Made by a program: the position numbers and the translations under genes
The notes under the pieces: generated by a model
The model's database searches: none
Told to the model about the DNA's origin: nothing
The model's input: the letters and a program-made list of their open reading frames with translations, nothing else
Part shown: piece after piece, positions 9,770 to 20,214 of the stretch
How the letters are laid out: each line of letters begins with the position of its first letter
How positions within the stretch are numbered: the stretch's first letter is position 1
Assembly (NCBI GenBank): GCA_026182355.1
Contig: JAPFBL010000596.1
Span: forward strand, 105,356 to 169,355
Direction: 5' to 3'
From: Hermatobates lingyangjiaoensis
Lineage: Eukaryota > Arthropoda > Insecta > Hemiptera > Hermatobatidae
DNA length: 64,000 nt

Positions 9770-10890
9770 CAATAGCTATTGTTATAATTTCTGAATGATA
9801 CAAAGGGTCACGGGTAGTCTAGTATTGTTATAATTTCTGAGTGAACCTTTATAGCTATTGTTATAATTTCTGAATGGCATAAAGGGTCACGGGTAGTCTA
9901 GTATTGTTATAATTTCTGAGTGACCCATTATAGCTATTGTTATAATTTCTGAGTGACCCATTATAGCTATTGCTATAATTTCTGAGTGACACAAAGGGTC
10001 ACGGGTAGTCTAGTATTGTTATAATTTCTGAGTGAACCTTTATAGCTATTGTTATAATTTCTGAGTGACCCTTTATAGCTATTGTTATAATTTCTGAGTG
10101 ACACAAAGGGTCACGGGTAGTCTAGTATAGTTATAATTTCTGAATGACACAAAGGGTCACGGGTAGTCTAGTATTGTTATAATTTCTGAGTGAACCTTTA
10201 TAGCTATTGTTATAATTCCTGAATGACATAAAGGGTCACGGGCAGTCTAGTATTGTTATAATTTCTGAATGACACAAAGGGTCACGGGCAGTCTAGTATT
10301 GTTATAATTTCTGAGTGACCCTTTATAGCTATTATTATAATTTCTGAATGACATAAAGGGTCACGGGTAGTCTAGTATTGTTATAATTTCTGAGTGACCC
10401 TTTATAACTATTGTTATAATTTCTGAATGACATAAAGGGTCACGGGTAGTCTAGTATTGTTATAATTTCTGAGTGAACCTTTATAGCTATTGTTATAATT
10501 TCTGAATGACATAAAGGGTCACGGGTAGTCTAGTATTGTTATAATTTCTGAGTGACCCATTATAGTTATTGTTATAATTTCTGAATGACACAATGGGTCA
10601 CGGGTAGTCTAGTATTGTTATAATTTCTGAGTGACCCTTTATAGCTATTATAATTTCTGAGTGACACAAAGGGTCACGGGTAGTCTAGTATAGTTATAAT
10701 TTCTGAATGACACAAAGGATCACGGGTAGTCTAGTATTGTTATAATTTCTGAGTGACCCTTTATAGCTATTGCTATAATTTCTGAATGACACAAAGGGTC
10801 ACGGGTAGTCTAGAATTGTTATAATTTCTGAGTGACCCTTTATAGCTATTGTTATAATTTCTGAGTGACACAAAGGGTCACTGGTAGTCT
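9770..10890. repeat. ~80-bp tandem satellite, array 2
   Basis: Same half-units as array 1 at 6030, with additional copies. Unit order differs between the arrays, so copy number changed after duplication. Confidence 0.95.
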
Positions 10891-11063
10891 AGTGCTATAT
10901 AAAATGTTTGGACCATATAAGAATATTTGTTTTCATGGCTTAATAACAAGAAATAGCAATATCAGTTCATTCTTGTGAATCAAGTTCAGTGATTGTATTT
11001 TATTAACTGTTGCTATAATTTCTTAACACTGAGTGACACAAGGGGTCCACGAATCGTCTAGTT

Positions 11064-11401
11064 CAGGGGTTCTCAAAGGGGGTGATATTCACCCCCAGGG
11101 GTGAATTTTTGGATCTTCAGGGGGTGAATTGTTACCACAGTAGGTTTACAGCGTGAGGAAAGCTATATTGACCTCTTAATTATAATTTTAAAAAAAATTT
11201 ATTGAATTAATATTTCATATCCATCAATAATTATAATTAGCATTTTAGTTTTAAAATTCTCTTATAATCATAATCACTGTAAAGTTGTAAAAGTGTATAC
11301 ACTACCACTACCTTGGGAAGAATAGGGGGTGGGGGGAATGGCATTGTGGGAAATGGCGAGAGGGGTGAATGGGCTAAACAAGGCTGAGAACCCAACCCCT
11401 G
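11064..11401. mobile_element. hAT-type non-autonomous element
   Basis: Starts CAGGGGTTCTCAAAGGG and ends with a CCCCTG inverted end, interrupted by a small AACCC duplication. Flanked by GTCTAGTT (11056-11063) and GTCTAATT (11402-11409), an 8-bp target duplication with one mismatch. No transposase is encoded. Confidence 0.82.
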
Positions 11402-11618
11402 GTCTAATTTATATATAATGTTTTATATTGTTGAATTTATATAATACAATTTGATATAACTGAAATAGGATTGATTGATTTGTACATATTGTGCTCGAAA
11501 GATAAATAATTGTTTAGCTTTTCATGAATTTATTTTGCATGTTTGTTTGTTTCTCCCTGGTGGGTATATTGATAGATTTTTTTTTTGCTTTTAGTAAATT
11601 CTAACTGTTTGTTGACAG

Positions 11619-11709
11619 GCGTATCTGGTGAGAAAACTCTCGGCTACAGACCTTTTAAATAGGCTCAAGGCTAAAGGCATTAGGCATTCAGACTTCACCT
11701 CGGGTTTAA
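11619..11709 (+). CDS. PIAS exon, duplicate copy 2
   Basis: Identical in sequence, reading frame and both splice sites to the exon at 7638-7728. It lies nearer the next downstream exon (15398). See copy 1 for the frame consequence; mutually exclusive use, skipping of one copy, or an assembly duplication are all possible. Confidence 0.85.
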
Positions 11710-11742
11710 GTAAGTGCCCTTCTTTTAATTCATTCCTATGAG

Positions 11743-11774
<32 letters not shown>

Positions 11775-11777
<3 letters not shown>

Positions 11778-12000
11778 TAAAAGAAACGGTCCAGCGGACT
11801 TTTTTTAAAATAAAATAAATTCAAAACGAAGAAAACACACAGAAAAGGTGCGAAGAGCGAAGAGTCCCGCAGGAAGACAGGTACCGCCCTGTCTTCCTGC
11901 GGGACTCTTCGCACCTCCTGATGACGACGATGGTCGAAATATCGATGTGAGTTATGTCTGTGTGTTTCCTTCGTTTTGAATTTATTTTATATATATATAT
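11775..12000. repeat. foldback with hammerhead core (ATAT/C family)
   Basis: Inverted arms of about 105 bp flanked by (TA)n. The sense arm holds CUGAUGA, C, GAC-GAUG-GUC, GAA, AUAU, C, GAUGUG near 11917-11950. The same family is at 26140-26420, 34405-34570 and 59080-59330. Confidence 0.78.
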
Positions 12001-12009
12001 ATATATATA

Positions 12010-12210
12010 TATTGGTATAAATAGGCAGCAGATCTTCTTTTAAACAAGTATCATTAAAATTAACCGCAGTCTCGGCATTCACGATCTTAAGACGTGGCCA
12101 ACTCGTTTTCCAGTTGAACCCTGTTAGCAGGAGGTTAGTTCGTAGGATCGAATCTCTCAGTCTTAAGATCGTGAATGCCGAGACTGCGGTTAATTTTAAT
12201 GATATATATA
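12010..12210 (-). repeat. PLE N-terminal fragment in foldback
   Basis: On the - strand, 12090-12010 encodes VNAETAVNFNDTCLKEDLLP and then IYT, the PLE N-terminal motif also seen at 5418, 23660 and 63170. An inverted copy of the first part lies at about 12163-12205. Confidence 0.65.
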
Positions 12211-12339
12211 TATGTTTTTTCTTTTATTTTTAACTTATATATTCATATTCATATTTTTTTTATCATTTCCTTTTTTATAATTTTTAATTTATAATTTTAT
12301 CTATTGTTTTTACTTTCTCCGCTCTCCGACGTTTAGTGC

Positions 12340-12545
12340 CTAGCTCCTTTTTTACGCTTGTGCTGCTCTCATCGGTTGACTCTTTATTGCTTCATTTGCG
12401 CTCCGTTCTTCGACGTGGGGAGATCTCTCTCACTTCGTCCTCTCTTCTAGTCTACTCTCCTGATGACGAACAACAGTTCGAAATATTGAATTCTGTAAGT
12501 TTTCTTTTTAGTCTCTTTTCTGTGTCGTGCTTTGTGTAATTTAAA
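12340..12545 (+). repeat. PLE terminus with hammerhead core (GAAC/GTTC family)
   Basis: Contains CUGAUGA, C, GAAC-AACA-GUUC, GAA, AUAU, U at about 12460-12488, followed by a segment ending in (TA)n. The same sequence recurs at 34600-34760. Confidence 0.7.
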
Positions 12546-12559
12546 GTTATATATATATA

Positions 12560-12740
12560 TATAAATGAAAAAAGACAACATATAGAAGAAGCGAGACAAC
12601 TTACTGGATCGATATTTCGAACTGAAGTTCGTCGTCAGGGAGAGAGTAGAAGGGAAGAAGAAGAGGTGCGTGCGTTCACTTGTACCGGCAGAGAGCGACT
12701 CATATATAGAGTACCGGCAGAGAGCGATATATATATATAT
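12560..12740 (-). repeat. PLE terminus with hammerhead core, antisense
   Basis: On the - strand, CUGACGA, C, GAAC-UUCA-GUUC, GAA, AUAU, C, GAUC lies at about 12608-12640. Ends in (TA)n. Confidence 0.65.
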
Positions 12741-12749
12741 ATATATATA

Positions 12750-12941
12750 ACTTGAAAATGCTCAAAACACGACAGGTCTCCAACCATCGCTTCACAATTG
12801 CGCCGCTTAGTGTCCCTATCTCGACTCTCCTGATGACGATGTTCAACTGAAAATTAGAGACAGTAAGTTTGTTTGTTCCTTAGTTCTGTGTTTGTGATTC
12901 ATCGTGAAATGTATGTTGTCCTTTTGGATCGTTTTCCTGTT

Positions 12942-12980
<39 letters not shown>

Positions 12981-12985
12981 AAATG
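12750..12985 (+). repeat. PLE terminus (AATT/A variant), sense arm only
   Basis: Matches the right arm of the foldback at 4675-4978, including CTCTCCTGATGACGATG and the AAAATTAGAGACAG block, then a long (TA)n. Confidence 0.65.
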
Positions 12986-13179
12986 AAGACTTGGTCTGAT
13001 CAAACTAACCTGCACTTGACCTATAGTTTATTACTGTCATACACTCTGAACAGGACTTTAAAGTAATGTGTACATAAAATAATATAAGCTTATGAAGTTT
13101 TAAAGTTGTCGTCAAATTAGAAATAGAGAGAGATTAAGTACATCATCGAAAAAACTATTCGTAAAATATATATATATAT

Positions 13180-13335
13180 AGTTTAATATAGAGAAATCAA
13201 AAGAACACACTTACAGTCTCTAATTTTCGGTTTGAACCGTCTTCAGGAGAGAAAGAGAGATTTTTATTTCTCTATGTTTCTTTGTCTATATTGAACTATA
13301 TTTGTCCGTTTTGGATCGTATTTCCAACGAAAAAG
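13180..13335 (-). repeat. hammerhead-like core, intact (AATT/A family)
   Basis: On the - strand all parts are in register: UCUC (13247-13250), CUGAAGA (13240-13246), extra C, helix II GGUU-CA-AACC (13229-13238), GAA (13226-13228), AAUU (13222-13225), A (13221), GAGA (13217-13220). UCUC and GAGA can pair as helix I. A short piece of the opposite arm follows to 13310. Confidence 0.75.
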
Positions 13336-13344
13336 TATATATAT

Positions 13345-13925
13345 ATGAAATGGGAAAACAAGACTAATATCTTTCAACCGTAACAAGCGGTCTTCGTCAG
13401 AGTCAAAAACACAACTGGTTTTTTTTTTCAGTTGGAAAGAAGAACTGTCACTTCCTTCCCACTCACCCCACCTCTTCCCCCCTCCCCCCGCCCATCCATC
13501 CATCCGTACCTTCAGTTGTCAATGGAACTGAGACCTAGTAGTATTTGTAATTTTCTTTGTTTAGTTTATTTATTTAACTGATGTTTATTTATGTATTAAA
13601 CCTGATGGCGACGTATGAATGTTGAAAGCTTATTTATTAGTGTAAGGTTGAATATACATTTAGATCATGTTATTAAATTTCTTTCGTTCATTGGACCTAT
13701 TTACTTGGAAATGTCATTGGCGAATCAGATTTCTAGTTACCTACTACAATAAGGAAAATACCCAGGCGGTTAGAATCTGTTAACAAAAAGGTCGTGAATG
13801 CAGAAACTGCGATCATTTTCAATAAAATATGTAACAAGCGGTCTTCGTCGAGTTAGCTTTTTGACTCTGACGAAAAAAGTTACGGTTGAAAGATCTTAGT
13901 CTTTTTTTCCCCATTTCATATTATG
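13345..13925. repeat. PLE foldback (AGATCT/U family) with N-terminal ORF fragment
   Basis: Antisense arm at 13345-13410 and sense arm at about 13835-13925, both of the GACC...CGGTT family described at 62790. Between them, about 13775-13830 encodes VNKKVVNAETAIIFNKIC, the PLE N-terminal motif. Followed by (TA)n. Confidence 0.65.
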
Positions 13926-13933
13926 GTTTGATC

Positions 13934-13974
<41 letters not shown>

Positions 13975-14121
13975 TGTTTTCTATGAGATGTATGGGGAGA
14001 GAGGATATATGATTCGTTGAAATGGTGACCAATAAGGGACTAGAGTTAGTAGGTCCATACGTGCGGTCCCAGTTACCCTCTGCCCAGCGAAGACTCCGTT
14101 ATTCCGCCAATGGGTATAGAG

Positions 14122-14983
14122 CAGGGGTGGGGAACCTTTCTTGGAGTAAAGGCCATTTTAGCACCGTCCACTTCCCCAAAAGGCCACCAAGAATAGATAA
14201 GCAAATTCTTATATAATAGTTATATTGTAACATACTTGATCTATCATTATATTACTAGATCAGTACATCTAAATCTGTTTTGCATCTTTCAAAAGATTTA
14301 GTAGTGTCCTTACTGCCTTCGTTTATTACAGTGTTTCCCAAACTTTTTCGAGCGACCGCCCCCTTGGGTCCGTAAACCTATACTCAACACTCCTCAATAA
14401 TCAGAATCTTAGACTAAATAACGAAATGAGTAACATTTTAATAATTAAATTAATATAATGACTAATCGAATATTTATTTATAATCCAATATATGTATTGT
14501 TTCATAGCATATTTATGCAGAAGAATTAACACACAATAAAAGAAATTTAGATGAGAATATCCTTTTAACATAAAAATAAATTATCAAAACAAATAATGTT
14601 AAGAAACCTTTTCTTAGAAGTTTACATGTGGTGTTTTCACTTAAATTTAGAAATTATATTGCATGAATATTTTCAATTTATGGAAATAGAATCCCAACTC
14701 CTTTTTGCATTAGCGCCCCCCGATATCAAAGCATCGCCCACTTTGGGAAACACTGGTTTATTACATTTGTTAACCCAAGAAAATTATTTTCCATAAGCTT
14801 AGACTTTTCAAGAAATGATTAATGAATAGTTTTCTTCCTAAATGCCAGATTTTTTTTTGTCTTTATTACCATAATTGTAATTCTTTATATTTTGAAACAT
14901 ATTTTTCAACAAACTGTAGAAGGCCACATTTCACGGTTCAAACGGCCACATGCGGCCTTAAGGCCGCGGGTTCCTCACGCCTG
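14122..14983. mobile_element. hAT-type non-autonomous element with a nested hAT
   Basis: Ends CAGGGGTGGGGAACC and GGGTTCCTCACGCCTG, with an exact 8-bp target duplication GTATAGAG at 14114-14121 and 14984-14991. No transposase ORF. Interrupted by the element at 14329-14755. Confidence 0.9.
14329..14755. mobile_element. nested hAT-type element
   Basis: Ends CAGTGTTTCCCAAAC and TTTGGGAAACACTG, with an exact 8-bp target duplication GTTTATTA on both sides (14321-14328, 14756-14763). Same family as 46966-47392. The small ORF at 14596 has no transposase motif. Confidence 0.9.
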
Positions 14984-15397
14984 GTATAGAGGTTAGACAG
15001 TCCCTCTGTGATATAAGATTATTGGCAGAAAACATTAGCCTCACCATGCATTGAACTCCTGTTCCCTTTCTATTATTGTTTTTTGTGGTGGTTGGGTGTT
15101 GGTTTTGTCTATTATCTGCTTCAAAAATTGAATTTATTTTAATTGAATAATGTCGAGTGTCGACATGTTTTAATCAAGAGGGACTGTGCAACCTCTACCC
15201 CCATTGACATGAACACAAATGAGAGTATCAGTCAGTCATGATATCAAAGTTACAAACTGTGTGTTGAGAGTAATGATACGAACACAGTTACAATCTTTAA
15301 TTTTCTGTTGAACTGTTATCAGGAGAGTAGAGACATTGTTTTGTATAGACAAAAATGTTTCAATTTTAAATCATTAATTAATTTTTTTTGTTTTCAG

Positions 15398-15632
15398 TTA
15401 AAGAAAAATTAGCCGAAGATAAAGACTGTGAAATAGCGACTACTTCACTGCGAGTTAGTTTACTTTGTCCTTTGGGGAAGATGAGAATGAAACTGCCTGC
15501 CCGTTCATCAATGTGTTCCCATCTTCAGTGTTTCGATGCTTTTTTATTTCTTCAAATGAATGAGAAAAGGCCGACTTGGTCCTGTCCCGTTTGTGACAAG
15601 TCCATCTCATTTGAATCACTTGTTATTGATGG
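15398..15632 (+). CDS. PIAS exon with SP-RING (SUMO E3 catalytic) domain
   Basis: A 235-nt exon, acceptor TTTTCAG and donor GTAAGA. It encodes [20 protein letters not shown] and then the [48 protein letters not shown], ending at VIDG with a split Gly codon. The zinc-binding Cys/His set of the PIAS SP-RING (C-SH-QC-F and CPVC) is complete, so the ligase core looks functional. SP-RING binds Ubc9 and stimulates SUMO transfer. The sequence is close to human PIAS1 (CPLGKMRLTIPCRALTCSHL). Flanking exon phases agree with both neighbours. Confidence 0.96.
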
Positions 15633-15936
15633 GTAAGATTGTTTATTTTTACACTTGTTGTTAGCGTGCTTGCCGTCAGGTGGATGACGATTGGGGGGGG
15701 AGTAAGACAGGTGTCTGTACTCATTAAAAATATCTATTACTAGGAAACAATTCCATTAATAATTAATATTATTTATTAATAATTAATTATTAATAATAAT
15801 TAGTACTCTAATAATTAATTATGTATGAAGACATAATTAATGTCATAATAATAGCCTCAGTTTAGGCTAAAAGCATAAACAGAACTTTCCTCTAGCACTC
15901 GTGAAGATTTAGGCTACCAGTTGGTCCAGGGTAGTC

Positions 15937-16098
15937 CAGTGGCTTGCATGCTCGCCCATGGACTGGTAGGTCTGGAGTTCAATACCACTCTGACCCTAGA
16001 TTTTTTTCATGTGAGAGGTAAATATGCCGGTCGGTCAGTCCCGAGCCTGTATAATGTCAGGTACTCTTTAAAATATCCGTACTCAAAATACTCATGAA
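15937..16098 (+). repeat. diverged tRNA-SINE
   Basis: Weak match to the SINE body, including 'tcccgagcctgta' and 'gtcaggtactctttaaa'. Lies directly before the tandem SINE array. Confidence 0.6.
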
Positions 16099-16100
16099 TT

Positions 16101-17480
16101 TGATGCTAGGTTATCTTAGTGGTTAACATACTCGCCTCTGGGGTGGTTGTCCGGGGGTTCGATCCCCATCTGGCACGCGATGTATTCACACGGGAGGTGA
16201 GTAAATGTGAGTACGCCGTCCCTCGTGTAAATGTTAAGCCATTGGTCCCGAGCCTGTACGATGTCAGATACTCGTTAAAGATCGTTACTCGAAGTGCACT
16301 TGAGTTAGGGAAAATTTGAGTCTAGGTTATCTTAGTGGTTAACGTACTCGCCTCTGGGGTGGTAGTCCGAGGTTCGATCCCCACCTGGCACTCGATGTAT
16401 TTACGCGGGAGGTGAATAAATGTGAGTACGCCGTCCCTCGTGTAAATGTTAAGCCATTTGTCCCGAGCCTGTACGTTGTCAGATACTCGTTAAAGATCGT
16501 TACTCGAAGTGCACTTGAGTTAGGGAAGATTTGAGGCTAGGTTATCTTAGTGGTTAACGTACTCGCCTCTGGGGTGGTAGTCCGGGGTTCGATCCCCACC
16601 TGGCACTCGATGTATTTACGCGGGAGGTGAATAAATGTGAGTACGCCGTCCCTCGTGTAAATGTTAAGCCGTCGCTCCCGAGCCTGTACGATGTCAGATA
16701 CTCGTTAAAGATCGTTACTCGAAGTGCACTTGAGTTAGGGAAAATTTGAGTCTAGGTTATCTTAGTGGTTAACGTACTCGCCTCTGGTGTGGTAGTCCGT
16801 GGTTCGATCTCCACCTAGCACTAAATGTATTCACTCGGGAGGTGAATAAATGTGAGTATGTCGTCCCTCCTGTAAATCTTAAGCCTGTCTTGATTTGTAT
16901 TCATGTATTTCAACCTTTCGGCCACTCCATGATACAAAGCACTACAGATCGATGCTTTTTTACGTGAGACCCTTTCGCCACTTGAGGGAGTCCACGACAG
17001 CCTTACCGAAGCAAGGCCGCGCTGAAGTCCGTCAAGTGCCCAAGGTGGACCTCGCAGAGGCGGGTCCCACGATACCACATCACACAAAAAGACTAATACG
17101 CCTAATTACAATTGCAGGCTTTAAGCCATGAAGATGAGCCTTGCCCTTTTTATAGGTCATGATCTATTCCAGAGTTAACCATGCCGGGGTACTGGATATC
17201 CCCTCAGTGGCATGACTTAACTATTAACATCTATTACATTAACTTTGCTCATCACGGTGTAATGCGTTGACTTTCTTTCTTTTGGCCAATTTCATATATG
17301 AAGTCCAGGAAACATTTTAGGTTGTCTTCCTTTATCAATTGTCGATACATTTGTTCAACGAATAGTCTCGACTGGGAAATCTTAAGCCGTCGGTCCCGAG
17401 TCTGTACGACGTCAGATATTCTTTAAAGATCGTTACTCGAAATGCACTTGAGTTAGCCAAAATTTATGACTCCCAGTGTA
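16101..17480 (+). repeat. tandem array of four tRNA-SINEs, last one interrupted
   Basis: Units start 'gctaggttatcttagtggttaac' at about 16104, 16323, 16535 and 16753, with a period of about 210-219 bp. The tRNA-like head can form a 7-bp acceptor stem (GCTAGGT with ACCTGGC) and has a good B box. The fourth unit is split by an insertion at 16887-17376 and resumes to 17480. Confidence 0.88.
16887..17376. mobile_element. unidentified ~490-bp insertion with 12-bp target duplication
   Basis: Inserted in the tail of the fourth SINE. AAATCTTAAGCC is found on both sides (about 16875-16886 and 17377-17388). No terminal inverted repeat is evident, which fits a retroposon. The segment around 17040 has 'ccaaggtggacctc..agaggcgg', a block shared with 23985-24010 and 35850-35870. 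Confidence 0.6.
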
Positions 17481-17895
17481 GAATCAGCAATCAAACAAAA
17501 ACAGAGACATGATCACTACTGGGGAACGGTATAACGAAAAAACAAAATAGACGGACTTTCAATGAAGATTCGATCAATCTTGATTGTTAAATACATGCAT
17601 ATTGTTAGTGCCACAGAGGTTAGTAAATAAGATATTATTATCAACCGTCATGCCTCGTCTATCGCTGGTGAAGTCGCCCGACCGGTTTCGCAATGGCTGC
17701 ATCATTCATTGTGTTTGATATCACAAAGGATCAATGTTTGAGTTGTGTATGTGCCTTTGTGAGACTGCCATTCCTACCTAACCTGGACTAGCAGTTCTGT
17801 GTCACAGACACTAGCGGGGAAGCATGCTAACCAGACCATCTTGAATCATAATAAATAAAAAAAAAATAGTTAATATTTTGTTTTAAATGTTGCAG

Positions 17896-18016
17896 ATACT
17901 TTAATGAGATACTATCAAATGGTTCGTTACCTTCTACAGAACACGATATTCAACTTCATAAAGACGGCACTTGGTCGTGCAACAGTGTCAATGGAGACGA
18001 AATGAAATCATCGGAG
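17896..18016 (+). CDS. PIAS exon after the SP-RING
   Basis: A 121-nt exon between TTGCAG and donor GTAACA. It completes the split Gly and encodes YFNEILSNGSLPSTEHDIQL then HKDGTWSCNSVNGDEMKSSE. It aligns with the PIAS segment GLFMEILKYC...DEIQFKEDGTWAPM that packs against the SP-RING. The Cys-rich spacing of vertebrate PIAS (KYCTDCDE) is replaced by SNGSLPSTEHD. Ends in phase 0. Confidence 0.93.
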
Positions 18017-18039
18017 GTAACAGTTTTTATTTATGTTAT

Positions 18040-18475
18040 TTCGTAAAAAAAAATTGGAGTGAGTGGTCGACACTCATCTTTAATTATAAAACTGGTGATA
18101 CACTTTATAAAAAAAAATTGGAGTGGTCGACACTCATCTTTAATTATAAAACTGGTGATACACTATTTATACTGGTGTATAAATATTAAACTGGTGATAC
18201 ATATTTATATTCATTATAAAAATTGGAGTGGTCGATACTCAGCTTTAATGATCAAACGAATCAATTTAAAAAAAAAATTGGAGTAGTCGGCAATCAACTT
18301 TAATTATAAAACTGCTGATGCACTTTATAAAAGAAACTTGGAGTGGTCGACATTCAACTTTAATTATAAAACTGCTGATGTATTTTATAAAAGAATATTG
18401 GAATAGTTGACACTAAACTTTAATTATAAAACTGCTGATGTACTTTATAAAAGAAAATTGGACTGGTCGACTAAA
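18040..18475. repeat. ~60-67-bp tandem repeat, about 7 copies
   Basis: Unit 'ttggagtggtcgacactcatctttaattataaaactg...'. It sits directly next to the PLE terminus at 18475-18690, so it may be amplified from that element. Confidence 0.85.
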
Positions 18476-18690
18476 CGCGTTTTGAACACTTAGTGTTCTT
18501 CAGGTTTATATCTGCACTGTTGAGTATGTTATGGCAGCTTCCTAAAGGGAAGTTTTTCCAGGTCTGTCCCTGTTGTGTAGATACAACAGTGTAGATATAC
18601 ACCAACACCCTCAACAGTGTAGATATAAATTGAAGAAGAATACTAGGTGTTTGAAACGCATTGTTAGTTTTTAACATAATTTTGTGGAGA
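18475..18690. repeat. PLE foldback (ACGCGT family)
   Basis: Antisense arm at 18475-18520 and sense arm at about 18630-18670. The sense arm reads UUGAAGA, A, then a GAAUAC..GUGUUU stem, GAA, ACGCAU, U: a mutated hammerhead-like core. Confidence 0.6.
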
Positions 18691-18861
18691 TGTATTTTTT
18701 TTTTTAAATTCCCCCATCATGAGTAAATACTACACTATAACAGAGACTACAAGTAATGAATGCACTTTATTTCGATGTATGGTTGAAAATTGAATTATTT
18801 TATCACCATCTGTCAAGTTAGTACCAATGAGATTTATTAGTGACCCTTTTTAAGTGTAATA

Positions 18862-20033
18862 CAGTAAACCCTTGCTAGTTCGCGGTTCAGTTTTTGTGGG
18901 TTCAGTGTTTCGCGGAGTCCTGAAATGTTCAATTAAAAATTAAAAAAAAAATATAAAAAAATATTCAACTGTAATTGCAGTAAAAAATAAAAAAAAATAC
19001 AACTCGTAATGAAAAAGTATAGTAGTTAGTATTAGAGAAGAAAATATACAGGATTCTTCTTGTACGATCGAGAAACAACCAGTGACTTGCTGGGTCAAAA
19101 TATATTCCACGGCATTAAATTAAAGGTTAATAAAAGCTATTAAAAAATATTCAGTAAAGATTACAAATTAATGAAAAATATTGAAACATAATCAATTGTA
19201 ACAAGAGAATAATAAAAATAACAAAAAATAGTCCTTTTTATATATAAATTAAAATAAAGGATAGTTACGAATTTTTTTATTTTATTTAATTGCATTATTA
19301 TTTACTGTACAATAAATTATGGGTATAATTCTCTCTCTTTTTCTCTCTTAGAGTCGGTAAAGACGTAATTTTTTTTAATATTTCTTTTTTTTTTTTAGTT
19401 CAGTATTTAGTAAGGTCAGGATTCTCTCTCTCTCTTTGGAAAGGTTGTTGTTTGAGCTTTAGAGCAGGGGTGTCCAACCTTTTTCGTCATAAGGGCCATA
19501 ATTGTCAATTCAGTAGCACCGAGGGCCGCAAGATACATATTTTTACTGTCCAAAAACAATATGAATATGGACATGTATTCACAGAAAGAGTAATAAAGTA
19601 AAGCTAACTAAACACAATGCAAAAAAAAACAGTATGTAATATATATATTTATTGCTACTTAGCTACCAGTAAATTTAATGTGATGCTTGATGTTGTTTTT
19701 CGTTACATAACTTATTTATATTCGGCTGGAAGCTAGTTGTCGCTAATCGGAGAATAGAACAGAGATTTTCTGTTTTATACTTGTTTGATTTTCACTTTTT
19801 GCACAAAAATTTACAGTTAAACTACAATCTAAGATCTGCAGAATACAAGTTTTAGTAACGGATTATATTTAATGTAATCGGCTATCAAGGGCCGCATTTA
19901 ACTCTTTTGAGGGCCGCGGGTTGTGCACCCCTGCTTTAGAGGCTTTTTATAAAGGCGTGTCCATTATTCGCGGATTTTCGCTTTTCGCGGGTGTCTTCGT
20001 TCTCCTTTATCCGCAAGAAGTGAGGGTTTACTG
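18862..20033. mobile_element. pogo/Tigger-like non-autonomous element with nested hAT
   Basis: Ends CAGTAAACCCTTGCTAGTTC and GAAGTGAGGGTTTACTG, flanked by TA on both sides (18860-18861, 20034-20035). These ends and the TA target are typical of pogo/Tigger elements. The interior is AT-rich with no transposase. Interrupted at 19465-19933. Confidence 0.85.
19465..19933. mobile_element. nested hAT-type element
   Basis: Ends CAGGGGTGTCCAACC and GGGTTGTGCACCCCTG, with an exact 8-bp target duplication CTTTAGAG (19457-19464, 19934-19941). Confidence 0.9.
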
Positions 20034-20214
20034 TATTTACCTATTACAATGGTGAAAATAGAAAAAAAAATCATGCATTTTGTATATTAAGGCAATATTT
20101 GAATGGAGTTTTAATACTCAGGAGTTATGCGAGCAGGTATTGTGTGGTATTTATTTATTCATGATAGTGTGGAAATTATACTACGACTTCACCACAAGGA
20201 ATTTATTTTACGAC

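Larger units (their letters stand above)
9072..11740 (+). repeat. segmental duplication, copy 2 (contains a PIAS exon)
   Basis: Second copy of the block described at 5447-7748, in the same orientation. It differs mainly by a longer ~80-bp satellite, by an intact hAT and by a longer (TA)n at its right end. Confidence 0.9.

Noticed and set aside
6030..10890. CRISPR array
   Set aside because: Regular ~80-bp units with no unique spacers, in a eukaryotic intron.
16101..16890. tRNA genes in tandem
   Set aside because: The heads have a 7-bp acceptor-like stem and a B box, but the anticodon and T stems are imperfect and all carry the same long non-tRNA tail: SINEs.
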